Source: Astrothelium macrocarpum (Eukaryota; Ascomycota; Dothideomycetes; Trypetheliales; Trypetheliaceae). Taken from it: a stretch of DNA of 64,000 nucleotides. This document shows positions 1 through 11,892 of the stretch, in pieces. The number at the start of each line of letters is the position of its first letter. Positions within the stretch are counted from its first letter, which is position 1. Below the pieces are notes generated by a model, which made no database searches, was not told the origin of the DNA, and worked only from the letters and a program-made list of their open reading frames with translations. The stretch lies in contig JAGEMR010000043.1 in NCBI GenBank assembly GCA_021030915.1, positions 62,001 through 126,000 of the forward strand, in the 5' to 3' direction. A program made the translations under genes and the position numbers.

Positions 1-2217
1 CGAAACCTGTAGATCCTTGGACGCAGAGCGAAGGTGTTGTCCAGATGGCGTCGGCGGCATATGACCAGAGGTTGGTAAAGTTGTTGAACGTGTTTGGAGT
101 TAGAAAGATTCTACAATCTGCCGCTTCATACTGCATGGCCAGTGGGACTGTTTCGTTTTTGCGAATCTGGGCACGTAGACTAATTCCACCATCATAGACG
201 TAATAATCTATAGTCCGATTTGGAAGGCCAGTGGAGTTAGTTCCAATGATTTCGATGGCATTGTTTATGTCAGTGTCGAGTTCGGACACATCATAATATC
301 GGGCCCCCCGACTACCAGAGGGTGTCTGCATCGGCCCATAACTCGGACGTCCACCAATCACTACATTGAATACTCCACCGTCATGGTGCATCATCTCCAT
401 AAACAAAGAGCACGCCGATGCACAAGTAGCGTCAGAAAGCTGTGCACAATAGTCAGTATTATTACGAATCTATATCCGAGCATTGTAGCTTACCATTATA
501 ATATCTTGTGCGTCATAAGGAGAGCCACCAACAAATGGAGACAATAGTACGGCAGGAGGGTCCTCTTCACCAAGTGACGAAAAGTCAAAGGCATAATTGG
601 ATGTATTAAGCCGCTGAACCAGCGTTGAATTTTGGGTACCGTCAAAGGTTGGGCCGAAAAACTCATTCCAGGAAGAGAAATTGCTGTTAGTCTCTGCATT
701 CAGTCTGATCGTTGCTATCCATTCGTCTGAAGAAGCATCAATGTAGTCTTCGCTGGTAGTGTCGAGACTGTCCCAAAATGGAGTAATTGTAGAGCCAATG
801 ATATCTCCCAACAGTTGCGCACGCATGATGCTACCAGCATATGGTTCAATAGACGGGAAGAATTGTTTGAAAACACTGTAGGCCAACATCTCATCGCCAC
901 CTGCATTCTGTTGAAGATCAACCACAACTTTTTGCAAGCCAGCCTCTTTGCTCTTTGTGAGGAACTGCTGGATAGCATTGGTGAAAGACTGGATAGCGTC
1001 ACCCTCCGCACTGAAAGTTGGGATACTGAGGACCGCCAAGGACTTATCGTGAATGAAGTATCCGGTTACAAAACCAGTGTCAGTCAAATCGGCCTGTGCG
1101 ATGTCTGGATTTTCCGGAAAGGCAGATGTGAGATCAATGTAAGAAGTGGGCGCCGGAGCAGAAGAGCTCGTTGTTGTGGAATTTGATGGAGGTGGAGGCT
1201 GATAAGATGCCGGGTAGAACCCGAGAACAAAGAAATTATAAAAATCACCGCCAGTCTCGAGTGGGCCGGTAGGGCCGGAATCGTAGTACACAGCAAGCCA
1301 TTCGTCATCAAGAGTGGAGCCATTTTCAAAGGTATAAGAGAATTTATCACCAGGATAGAAAGTGGCCGCGCCATCCCAGAGTCCAGCAGTGTTGAGAATA
1401 TCCTGGATAGGGTTGTCAAAGAGAAGATTCCAGTCAGCATTAGGCTCCAGCGTGCCCTGGGAATTAAGAGCGGCAAAACGCGACAGGTAATCGACGACAT
1501 CCGAACCATTGATTTGTGATATAGCAGAGGGCTGCCATGTCTCACTCGGGTCTTTCGTTTGGTTGAGTAACAAATCGTCTGTATGAGAAGATGTCTTGGT
1601 CAAATTCACGGTCAACATTTAGAAATCGTAATGACCTACTGGTCAAATAAACCTTAGGAAGCTCTAATCCATCAATGGAAACCGAAGTCAGACCGTTTTC
1701 ACTGCCGAAGCTAAAGGAAGACAAGAGACCAGCATCCAAACTGACGTGGTCGTCATTGGCAGAATAGAGAACGTTTTGAAGAGCAGCCTCAAACTGATAT
1801 TCATTTGCAAACCCTCCATTATCGATGGTGGTCTGAATCTCGTTCAAGCCAGCAATCAAGTCGACTGCCGGTTGCTGGTATCCAGCCGGGGGTTCCTTGA
1901 GATAATCTAGTGTTGCTTGGAATTGAAGAGTGTCGTTCCAGTACGTTATGAATCGAGTAGAAATAGCGGGAATGAAAGGCACCGTAGTCCAACAATTATA
2001 CACATCGATGGCATTTACAACAAGATCTTTGGGGCGTTAGACTGCATGAAATACATTGCTTCCAAGAACTTGAGAACTCACCATTGCTAGCTTCCCGAAT
2101 GAGATCGCCACAAGCATGTGGCGGTTCGGGCGCATTAGGAGAAGCGAATTGAGGAGCAGCAAGAACCGATGAGATGGAAAGGAGGGGCAACAATGCAGAA
2201 AAGAGCCGAGGATGCAT
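1..2217 (-). CDS. Secreted S41-family (CPAF-like) serine protease, partial at left edge
   Basis: Minus-strand gene starting at 2217 and running off the left end. Exons as spliced: 2082-2217, 1653-2026, 494-1594 and 439 to beyond position 1; the frame is kept at every join. At least 683 residues are present. Residues 1-20 form a signal peptide ending in SSVLAA, so the product is probably secreted or vacuolar. The body matches fungal peptidase S41 proteins: a PDZ-like stretch (LINGSDV-type turn, here ISQINGSDVVDYL), a VVDLQQNAGG core strand and a SDATCASACSLF segment after the third intron that probably holds the nucleophilic serine. The C-terminal end lies outside the window. Family assignment is fairly sure; the substrate is unknown. 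Confidence 0.8.
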
Positions 2218-3061
2218 TGTCCGACAAAATGGAAAGAAATACCACTCATAAAAGAACGAATGTCCACTCTAAAGGTGTGGAAAACCCCATAGGAAAGACC
2301 ATGCCTTATACAACTCCCATCACCAGTCGGGTTGAGAGTGCTGGCCCCCAAAATTAGCTGACCGGTCAACACATGGTAGACGCCACCAAATAACGCAGGT
2401 TAATTTCACGGCCGATTAATAACTCAAGCTGAAAACATAATCCCAAAAGTACACAACCATAACAACCTTTGCCGAACATGATTCGTCGTAGAAGGAGGCC
2501 GTGCAAAGGCTTCACCAAGCCTAGTGGAGCCCCTGTGCACCTTTGTCATCTTTGGCCCCCATTGGCTTCCGTAGCGTCCGGCGTCATCACCTTAATCAAA
2601 TTTCTCGTCAGCTATGGATTACATCTTAGAAAATGCGAGTTTCATTTGACGGAGACTGCCCTGAACGCGTGAAAATGTCGCAAAATTGATGCATCGCGAC
2701 TTCGACTATTAGCTGCAGGCTTGAGGACCAAGAAACCTCTGGGTGCAGCGGAATTTGAAGCCCTAAAATCAAAGTATAGTTCGGAGCTCTTCCACGCTAG
2801 ATATAGCGCTTTACTGTTTCTGATGTTGAGTGAAGCCTAGGAGGATTCAGCTCCGCTTAACGGTCAAAGCGCAGCTGCGCTTCACGTGGTCGGTGTCAAT
2901 TGCAAGCGAGGCGACTTTTTGGCTGCCATGTTTCAGCCCCGGGCAGGTAACAATGGAACGTCCGGGATGACTATCAACGCGTTGTAGTCTGTTCTAGCCG
3001 CGTGTCAGCTGTTTGACTTTCGAGTATCTTGGTAGTGGTCTTGACTGTCACAGCAAGAGCA
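2218..3061. promoter_or_regulatory. Divergent intergenic region between S41 protease and NLR gene
   Basis: 844 bp between two divergent start codons (2217 minus, 3062 plus). It must hold both promoters. Small ORFs inside it show no family resemblance. No clear TATA box, repeat or RNA gene was recognised. Confidence 0.5.
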
Positions 3062-6000
3062 ATGGATCCATTTAGCATTACAACCGGCATCGCCGGTTTT
3101 ATTGGCCTCATCGAGACAACAATACCGATATTGATGGATATTTGGAATGAACCAAAGGAGCGCAAAGCATTCGAGGAGCGCTTCAGGCGAATCGAGAGTG
3201 ATTTGATCAGCCTTCAAGTGCGCATTGAACAGATGCAAGCACATTTTCAAGACCGTCCACCCTCTACTAGTCCATTTGCTTCATCTCAGCAGAATGATCA
3301 ACTTTTTATTCGTGCTAGAATGCTGACCGCTGCAGGTGGCGACTGGGAAGTTGTGAAGGAAAAGCTGAGCAGCATCTGCACCACTGGTAGTAAACAAGAG
3401 AGCCGATCAAAGTTAGACCGTGCGATACGAAGGTTAGAACGTGCCAAATGGCGAACTCTTTGGTCTGCCAAGAAGAAGGAATTTGAGGATACCCAAGACG
3501 AGGTCATTAAACTTATTGGGCACATGCGCAACAAGCTTTCCGATACTGACACGCAATTAAACTATGAAAATTACTCAAACATACTTGATCTCAAGAAGGA
3601 CAAAGACGAGAGACGGATCATTGAGATACTTGACTGGATATGTCCATTTTCTCTGGAAGCTCCACCAGTCCCAGCATCTGCATTCTCTTTGGCAAATAGC
3701 GATTTCATCCGCTCGGACAAGACGTACCACCAATGGTATGAAGATGGATTGTGGCAGCTGAATTGTTATGGAAGACCAGGATCCGGAAAGGTCAGAACAG
3801 TATCTTCTACATTTCTCCTATTTTCGCTTATTTGCTTCTCAGAGTGTCTTGGCTCAGGCCGTTCATGCGGATTTGCGGCAGAAATTCAAACAAATTGGAA
3901 TTCCCATCCTCGCCATATTCTTCCACCATAAGAATCAGTCCCGTCAATCAGTCCAAACAGTGTTACGTGGTCTATTAAGACAACTCATTATCAGTCGTTA
4001 CCCTGCAGTGCAGATCCCTCAAAGCGTCAATGATCTTTGGGACATGCAAAGACTCAGTGGCAGAGACAGTCTCACAGAAGACAAGGCCAGATGTATCTTA
4101 TACGATATGCTTGATGTATATCCGATAAAGTATCTGGTCATCGATGCGATTGACGAGGCGGAAGAACGCACATCGTCCATTGATGCTGTGATAAAAGGCC
4201 TAAGACGAAACCGAGTTTGCATTTTTAGCACAGATCGACGTAATCCCGTCAAGAATTCTGGTAAGGTACATTGCTTTTACTGTGGCAACGGTCCACTGGA
4301 TCTATACTGGGCATGTACGATCTGTAAAGGACATTTTGACGGCAAATTGGAGATATGTCAGAATTGTTATCAACACAAAGGGCGCCGTTGTCATGATCCT
4401 AGTCATGAGATGCAACCGCCAAAGAAGCTCAACAAAGAATTTCGAATGTCTCCTCAGGAGTTGAAGCAATACATCACGCAATTTCTTGACGATGAGTTCA
4501 ATGGGGGGGACCTCGGTGACGAAGATGAGGATTTGTTCGCCGGACAAGAAACTATGCTTTCGGCTCTCAGACGAGAGCTTGGACCAGATTTTTGGGCCTC
4601 ACTTCCAGTCAAAGTTAGCGACGCGGCTGCTGGTAACTTCTTGTATACCAAAATGTTTATGGAAAGATTAAAAGTACAGCCTACCTTGGATGCAGCCACA
4701 AACCTGGTTAAGCAGCTCGATCACGGAGTTTTTGACGATCTCGAAGAGCATTACGACAATATGCTGAGGTTATGCATAAATAAAAAGGGCTCAAATGACG
4801 CAAGCAATCACCTTGCACTTGTTGTTTCTGCACACGAAGTCCTTTCATTCACGCAGCTGACTCATGCCGCTGCAATAGCTCCTGGGGATAGATTGCTTGG
4901 AGATTTTGCCGGAAGATGCTGCAACAAAGAGTACATTCGTCGCAGTACGAATGGACTACTTGCTATTGAAGATGCAGGTAGACCGGATTTATTCCCCGTC
5001 ACTTTTTTCCATCGAGACTTGACGGCATACATTGAGCGAAATCAGTCAAAATACTTCCCCAAAGCAAACCAGCGCATGTTCGAAGCATGTCTGGCATATC
5101 TGAGGCTAGCCCGATTCTCGAAACCATTTGAGTCGATATCACAAATGGATGATGCGTTGAAAGAGTATCCTTTTGCATCCTATGCTGCTTGTTACTGGGG
5201 AATTCATGCGAAGGCCGTTCCAGCCAGCAATAAGAATAATTTAAGCATTCTGGAATTTCTCCATGATGTCGACCGACTTTCTTGCGTGATGCAAATCGGT
5301 TGGCACACTCCATCTCGGCCCGAGAGCATTTGGAATATATCCGGGGGTATCTCGACATTACATGCGTGTGCGTTTTACGGTTTAACAAATCTTTGCCGCA
5401 CTCTTCTGCCGTTCATGTCAAATATAGACCCAGGCGACGACACCTATGATCAGACGCCGCTGATCTTCGCTAGTCGCAAAGGGTATGCTGATATCGTGGA
5501 CATGCTGCTAAACGCGGGCGCCAACCCAAATCATCTGAGCAACCTTGAGAGTTCGCCTTTGATTGAAGCAATTGCAAACGATCAAGACGGCGTCTTTCAT
5601 GTACTGCTGAAAAGAGACAAATTAGACCTGAACCTACGAGGTTCCGGCAAAATCGCCGAGACAGCCTTGATCAAGGCTGCAAAGCTCAGTCGCTTGAAAC
5701 AAATGAAGGAACTTCTAGAGGACCGAAGAACCGATGTCAATAAGCCTGACAATTGGAATACTACCGCTCTTATCAGAGCAATTCAGTCGATAAATACAGA
5801 TGCCGTTAAATTACTATTATCTCGAAAAGATACAGACCTAACTATAAAAGACTCGTTGGCCCACAGAGGGGCCCTTGACTGGACCACCGATCAGCTACTA
5901 GATTACGAAAACTACCCAGATGTTGTGGATGGCATTGCAAATATCTTGATTCACGATAGACGGAAGCCTCAAGCCTCCAACTATAGCATCGGTGTTGCTA

Positions 6001-7508
6001 TTCATCAAAGTAAGCCTCAGCTACTCGCTATTTTCATGCAAGCAGGAATAGACGATTCGTATACGGATGAGCACGGTCGAAATTTCCTACATCTTGGGGC
6101 GACCGTAGGTACCTATTCTAGTCTCAGACTCATCTATGATAAATTTGTTGCCCTACCTTCTTTCGACATAAACGCTGTGGACGGACGTGGCGCCTCTGCT
6201 CTACATGCAGCCTGCGCAAATCTGACAGATGAACACCTAGAAACTATCGAGTTCCTGTTAAAAATGGGTGCGATGCCTTCACTCAAAGATAAGAAAGGTT
6301 TCACTCCGGGCCAGAGGGCTCGATCGATATCACCGGAACTCTGGGCTTCGGACGTGAAATCCTTGTTTAGGCCATATCTTAGTGATACAGATCTTAGAGT
6401 GATAGACGAATATGACGTCTCGACATCTTCAGTTGCCACTTGTGTACGACTGGCTGACTTGGAGGCCTTGAAAATTATCCTCAAGTCATCGGATCATCCT
6501 TTAGAACCCGAAACAGACCAATATACTGGTTACACTATTCTTCACCAAGCCTTCGAGATATCCGACGGTGTCCTCGGCAAGGAGATTCTCGACATACTTC
6601 TTCCTAGAAGTAGACATTTTATCGACAGCAAGGACAGCAATGGCCGTACATGTGCCCATCTCGCGGTGCTACAACATTCGTTCCCCAGCCTTGAGCTGCT
6701 CGTGAACGCTGGCGCTGATTTGACGATCCAGGATAAATGGAATGACACTGTGTTCACGCTTGCTCAGCGATTTGAGCGATATCGAATGTGGCCCCTGCTG
6801 ATAAAGAGCGGTGCACAACTTCCGAGTCCCAAGGAATTAAAACCAGAGATGCTTCATGTCGCTGTGGACTTTTGCGAGTATGAAGCAGTAACAAGACTTG
6901 TCAAAGCGGGAATCGACATATTTTACCGCCACCCAGTGAGTCGTGAGACGGCTCTACAGCGTGCCACTGTGCGGTGGGAAAATGCAAAACAAGACATCAA
7001 TAATGATATTATTCTTGGCAGGAAATTGGACCAGTGGGATACTGAGACATTAAGGAATGCCAAAAACAATGACCCAGGCGTCAAAAAGTGGGAAAAGATC
7101 ATGAATTACTTGCGGGAGATACAAAAGCGTGCTGTCAAACCTGCGGATGAACGACGAAGCAAGCCCGAGGATCTTTCGAAACTCATCGCGAAGCTGAAGA
7201 GTCTGGATCCGGACAGCATAACGGACGTGAACGAACTCATGGAAAAGGAGAAGAGGTCCGATTCGTTAGAGTCGCCGCCATCGTATGAGAATGCAGTGCA
7301 GATGGGGATTGGCAGTGTTAGAAACAATGCCATTGTGGATGGAAAAGGACAAATACAAGCCAGTCAATTTGCTACGGAGTCAAAAGATGCTTCAAACGAA
7401 AAATCGACAGAGATCAAGATCGTTATTGGGAACCGGGTAGGCCTGGAGCTCGCGATTATGGTTGCCTTCGTTGCCATCGTATGGTTGCTGCTCAAGTCTA
7501 CATCTTAG
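3062..7508 (+). CDS. STAND/NLR-like protein: fungal STAND N-terminus, NACHT with nested ZZ finger, ankyrin repeats, C-terminal membrane anchor
   Basis: Exons 3062-3790 and 3843-7508 give 1464 residues. The start MDPFSITTG is typical of the fungal STAND N-terminal (HeLo-like) domain, residues about 1-110, followed by charged helices. The P-loop GRPGSGKS (237-244) is split by the 52-bp intron exactly between K243 and S244. Walker B LVIDAIDE lies at 341-348 and a sensor-like IFSTDR follows. Residues 387-430 form a ZZ-type zinc finger (CxxC, CTIC, CQNC, then HxxxH), after which NACHT-type sequence resumes (GNFLYTKMFMERL). From about residue 780, degenerate ankyrin repeats run to about 1330 (for example TPLIFASRKGYADIVDMLLNAGANPN). 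Residues about 1438-1462 form one hydrophobic segment, as in a tail anchor. By family it is a nucleotide-dependent signalling switch, possibly for non-self recognition or cell death; that role is inferred. Confidence 0.88.
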
Positions 7509-7527
7509 AGCATGATAGACTGCATAC

Positions 7528-7702
7528 TGTCACCCGCGATCGCGGAGGATGTAATTTGCTACATCCGTGCCTTCAACGATGATAGTTGAGCAAGTCTTCA
7601 GATTTATTTCTGAGCAAAGTGTTTACAGTTTTAAATGCTTGAAATGGTATGAATCCTTCCCAAGACGCGCACAAGTTACATCTCTAGCGGTCGCGGGTGA
7701 CA
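7528..7702. mobile_element. MITE-like element A (degenerate copy)
   Basis: The left end TGTCACCCGCGATCGC (7528) faces the inverted right end GCGGTCGCGGGTGACA (to 7702), with one mismatch in 16. The match continues more loosely to about 31 bp. The interior shares a segment (TTTACAGTTTT, then a GAAATGGTATG-like stretch) with element B near 15.2 kb, in the same order and spacing. There is no coding capacity, so it is non-autonomous. The outer ends beyond the core have diverged; element B suggests a full length near 250 bp. It lies only about 20 bp past the NLR stop codon and is probably within its 3' UTR. Confidence 0.65.
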
Positions 7703-8095
7703 TTTGTTGTTGTAAGGCGTAGTGCTGTCGGTGAGACTGGGCTTCGGATAAGATCATCGCTGCGCCGTGAATGGGGGGACTGGCAAGGTCATTCATAGCC
7801 GGGAATTGCTATATGATGTATGCCTTGTCGCGTATACCCTTTCCATAGAGGATTGGAAACTGAAATGATGATGCTATGTGCGGCGGGTGGGTATGGAACA
7901 CGATGTGTTTGTGTCGTCTCCAAGGATCATGAAAATGTAGTACGTGTCAGAGAATGCAACGTAAAGTTTAGGAGGGCACACATCCCAATGACTGGATGGA
8001 CATGAGCGAGAGAAAAGGCGGTACACCGAGCAGTTACCGATGCTCTATACAATTGTCCTATTGAGGGAAGCGATCGCCCTAGATACGCCAATGCA

Positions 8096-8160
8096 TTTTC
8101 GATTCGGTATACGTATCTGCATCATATGTGAACGCTACGTTTAATTAACCGAATCGAAAA
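8096..8160. repeat. Perfect 13-bp inverted repeat
   Basis: TTTTCGATTCGGT at 8096-8108 is the exact reverse complement of 8148-8160, with a 39-bp spacer. It could be a small hairpin or the ends of a tiny palindromic element. No function can be assigned. Confidence 0.5.
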
Positions 8161-8951
8161 GGAATTCTGAAAAATCTCTATATACAGAAAGTGCCGTTGT
8201 CACGGGAGACGTCCTGCCTCATAGACTACAGGGAGATAATGAACCTAGAGAAAATGCTCAATATCTCAAAAAATCTCCCCAAGGAACAAGACTGGTCTTG
8301 ATCTGGTCTTCCAAGAACATCTTATCGAAGCTCCTCGGCTTTTGTTCCCTTTGCCAACTTCTCATCGTCTCAGATTCGCATTCTCGTCTCATGGTATTTG
8401 AACTTGATAGCTGCTGTAACTTGCTTTTCTTTTCCTCGATTAGACATGTTGTTTCTGTTATCTGATGAGAAATGTAGTCACCTGAGAATATTAGTGATCG
8501 CATTCTGGAGGAGAGGAATACCTTTGATAGAATTTGAGTTATCTTTCTTCAATCAAATTTGTGATTTTGGTTGCAATGTTCAAGGGAAAGGGTATCGCGG
8601 AGGACTTCGAGTCCGTAAGTCTCTATCACAAGGTACGGGCGTGCAGCAAACCACATCACAAATCTAAAAATTCTATCGCGACATACACAAAGCTATTGGT
8701 AATAAAGTACAATATAACAAATCGACCATAATATTGCTGCGTGTGGAAGGATCTTGATTCCCCGCTCAGCGACGTCACACTTGCACCACTTCCTAGGATG
8801 GTGTGACTGTGTACCTGCCTTGGAACAAACTCACATCACACGACCCACCTTTTAAGTATTCTCGGTGGACCAAATTTCATATCAAATACAACTTTCCCGG
8901 TTTAGCCATCTTCAAGTTCAAGACAAAAGGTCCAAGATAAATCCGACTACA

Positions 8952-9529
8952 ATGTCTTCGTATGTTTCCGTAAAGTCATCCTGACTATTGGTATTGCATG
9001 CTAACGTACCGTTTGCAGAGGCGCATCAAGCAGCGATGAGAAAGTGAGCTTCTGAGGTGGAGAGAAACTTTGAGTAAGCTCAGCAAAACTGATCCACCTA
9101 CATCAGATCTCGGCCAGCAAAATCGAGCCCCTCGAATCTGGGCAGAAATATGGTGTCGAACACGACTTGAATCCCGACGGCGTCACAGGTAGCGACACAA
9201 CCATCGACCAGGCTCGTATTGATCCCGTTGGCGGAGCTGGTAAGTTCACGTTGGCCTCCATTCTCCCTGCTCTTCTTTCTCTATATCTCTTTGATACGCA
9301 GCATCAGTCAACTGACTAGAGGATCTGAGTAGGGCAGTATCGTCATCCTGAGCCCAAGGCAGATACACAAGGAGTCGTTGGCTATGATGAGACTGTGCAA
9401 GGCGCCAAAATTGATCCACTTGATGGCAAGACTGATGTCGCTGGTGCCAAGATATCTGGTCTCGATGACGAACAAGTTGATGGAGCGAGGATCAAGCCAT
9501 TGGGAGAAGTGCGCGAAGAGTTGTCTTAG
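8952..9529 (+). CDS. Small acidic repeat protein, 120 residues, function unknown
   Basis: Four exons: 8952-8959, 9019-9043, 9107-9239 and 9333-9529, with consensus GT..AG introns; the total closes in frame at 120 residues. The first exon is only 8 nt. The protein is hydrophilic and acidic, has no signal peptide or membrane segment, and contains five loosely spaced copies of a short motif: SKIEPLESG, ARIDPVGG, AKIDPLDG, AKISGLDD and ARIKPLGE. Such motif-repeat proteins are often disordered or stress related, but I do not recognise the family. The model rests on the conserved repeat phase across exons 3 and 4 and on clean splice sites; expression is not shown. Confidence 0.65.
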
Positions 9530-11892
9530 AAAAATTCAACAGAGACAATGAAATTATGAGTGGGATGCATAAGGAACAAAGCACGTGGTAGTTTTTGCGC
9601 TACAACGAGGCGCAAAATGGAGTTGGTGGGATCAGAAATGGTTGCTTGTGCTTTTGAGCTTCCAAAATTTAATGCCATGGCTGTGACACAAATAAGGAAC
9701 CTACCTGTACAATAATTTGAATCAAACACACAGATTCGGAAAATGTGCTCTCAATTTGTGCAGAGCCGCTGGTCCGATCTCATTCTCAGCTGGAGCATCG
9801 GTAGCAGATCTCACACCAGCTCAGGCCTCCACTACCCGCACACATGCGTTGACGTGCAGTTTTTGCCCTGCGCCAAAAGAAGCCAACAAGCCGAAAAGCT
9901 TCTTTTTCCGCAGTGCGTTCTTAAACATCACTGACACGTCTTGGCATTGCGAATCATTCATGCAGTCATGTCGAGATCAACCCTCTTTTGCCCCACCGAT
10001 GCGTTACAGGTGCTACTTCACGTCTGCAACCGGATGCAGCGACGGCCGCTTGGGGTGTGTGGAAGGCGGTCTCGCCGGCAGATGGCGTGATTGGTGGAAT
10101 CGGGACGCGTGTACATTTTTCTGCCCGCCCCCTCGTACTGCAATGGATTCAGACGAATCCTGGGAAATACATAGGCAATACGTATAGACTTCCGGCTTCC
10201 AGTGCAGCGGGTAATGGATACAATGTAGTGGCCTTGATGATGCGAGGTCGGAACCCCTCCGGACAAGTGTATAGATCTTTTGATTCGACCAAAAGAAAAG
10301 TGTTGACGACTTATGGAGGACAAGATCTGCATGGGCGGCGGGAGACTCAGTTGGGAATTTCAGACGATCAAGAATTTCTTGACGTTATAGAGTTATAACC
10401 CCGCTTGTCGAGGTTGAAAGCGTATAGATTATTTTTTGGGAGGGTACCTCTTAATAGTAGATCTAGCGATGATGTCAGGTTCTCAAATTATGCACGCCTT
10501 GTAGCTTGAAGAGTTTCGTTTCTGTACCAGAGTTTTGCCTGATTGAGTCAGGCAACCATGAATAGCGATTCTTCCGACATTGGTGTAATATGTGTCATAT
10601 TTAATATGTAAGTCAGGTGTCTCGGTCATCTCCCCTCTTTCCTCTTTGCCACTGCCTTCTCACTGAGCGAGGAGATGATTGTGTGCTGTGCGCTTTTGCT
10701 TCTAAAAGTCTGGATGGTTGGACCGAAGATAAAAGATCTACGTAGCCCATCCTTTTAACGCTCTAGACTTTGCTCTATACGATAGCGGCAAGCCTCAAGC
10801 GGCCGGGCCACAATCCTCCTCCGCCCCTCATAGATACCGAGAGAATGCGGTAGTGATTGTACAAGTTTTGCCGGAGAACCGGTGCTGCGTATGTGTACAA
10901 CCACGCAATGGTGACCTAGTACGCAAGCATAAGTTGTAGCATTCCACGTTCATCTCGATAGGATCCCAGCACAGACGCAAGCGTGGCAAGTCATTGCAGA
11001 CTGCAGACAGGGTAAGCTGAAACGGGGCTAGCCAAGTCGTCGGCCAGTTGCCATTATTATCGCGGTTAGGTAGCCAAGCAGAGCTGGCAGAAATGGTGGC
11101 TGGCGACGATCAACCCGCTGACGCGAAAATGAACCATTTGATGGTTGCACTTTGCAGACAGCGAGGCCGTGCAAGAGTGTAACTCCAGTAATCTACATGC
11201 ACACCGCGCGTACCCGTCGGTCCGTGACGATATCTCAGCATCCAGGCCAAGGCTGATCAAAGCGAGCAGAGCGTGGCGAGTGCCAGGCTGAGCGTTCAGA
11301 CTGGTCTCGATATTCGTTTTTGGAGGACTACTTGGCTGGTCGGTTGGCTTATCCCCTTTACCCCTAAGTACGAGTGCGGCGGTGGACCCGGCTCCTGAGC
11401 GGCGAGAGCACAAACCAAACCCAACTTGCCAGTCTCTCTGGGCCGACCAATTAATCGCAATCTATCGTCGCCCGGCTTCCCAGCAAATTCTCATTAGCGA
11501 CTCCTATTGACTTTGCATCCGCTGCAGCCGTTGGACACTGACACCTCTCCCAATACTACGCCGCACAACGCTGCCCTCGAACGCAGCTCACACTCCATTC
11601 TCAACCCACTCGCCCGCTCCTTTTCCAACAAAGCCTGCCAGCGAGGCCCAGGCCCAGCCTTGCACCCAAACCACGCTCTTGTCTGACATAATCTCCCATC
11701 TTTTTCTACTTGTTCCATCACTTGCGTGACTTGCATCCCTCACTCGTTTCGGTCGGTCCATCATCACTCCGTCGACCAAAATCCACTGGACAGGCGCTGT
11801 GGACGCGTCGTGGCAGACACGTTCGACCATACTGATCAAAGGCCTGTCCGAGATTGATTCAGTAATGCAAACCGCTGGTTGTACTAGATGAT
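9530..11892. other. Intergenic region, about 2.4 kb, no gene recognised
   Basis: ORFs of up to 156 codons occur near 9.7-10.4 kb, but they overlap each other on both strands and show no recognisable motif. The pyrimidine-rich stretch around 11.4-11.9 kb is probably the promoter and 5' UTR of the DUF3405 gene. Confidence 0.45.

Larger units (their letters stand above)
7509..8951. other. Intergenic DNA with a MITE copy and a 13-bp inverted repeat
   Basis: No coding gene recognised. Holds MITE-like element A directly after the NLR stop codon, and an isolated perfect 13-bp inverted repeat near 8.1 kb. The right part should contain the promoter of the 120-residue repeat protein. Confidence 0.5.

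Noticed and set aside
9717..10398. Overlapping plus-strand ORFs of 156 and 136 codons
   Set aside because: They lie in two frames over the same bases with an antisense ORF as well, and show no recognisable motif; probably chance.
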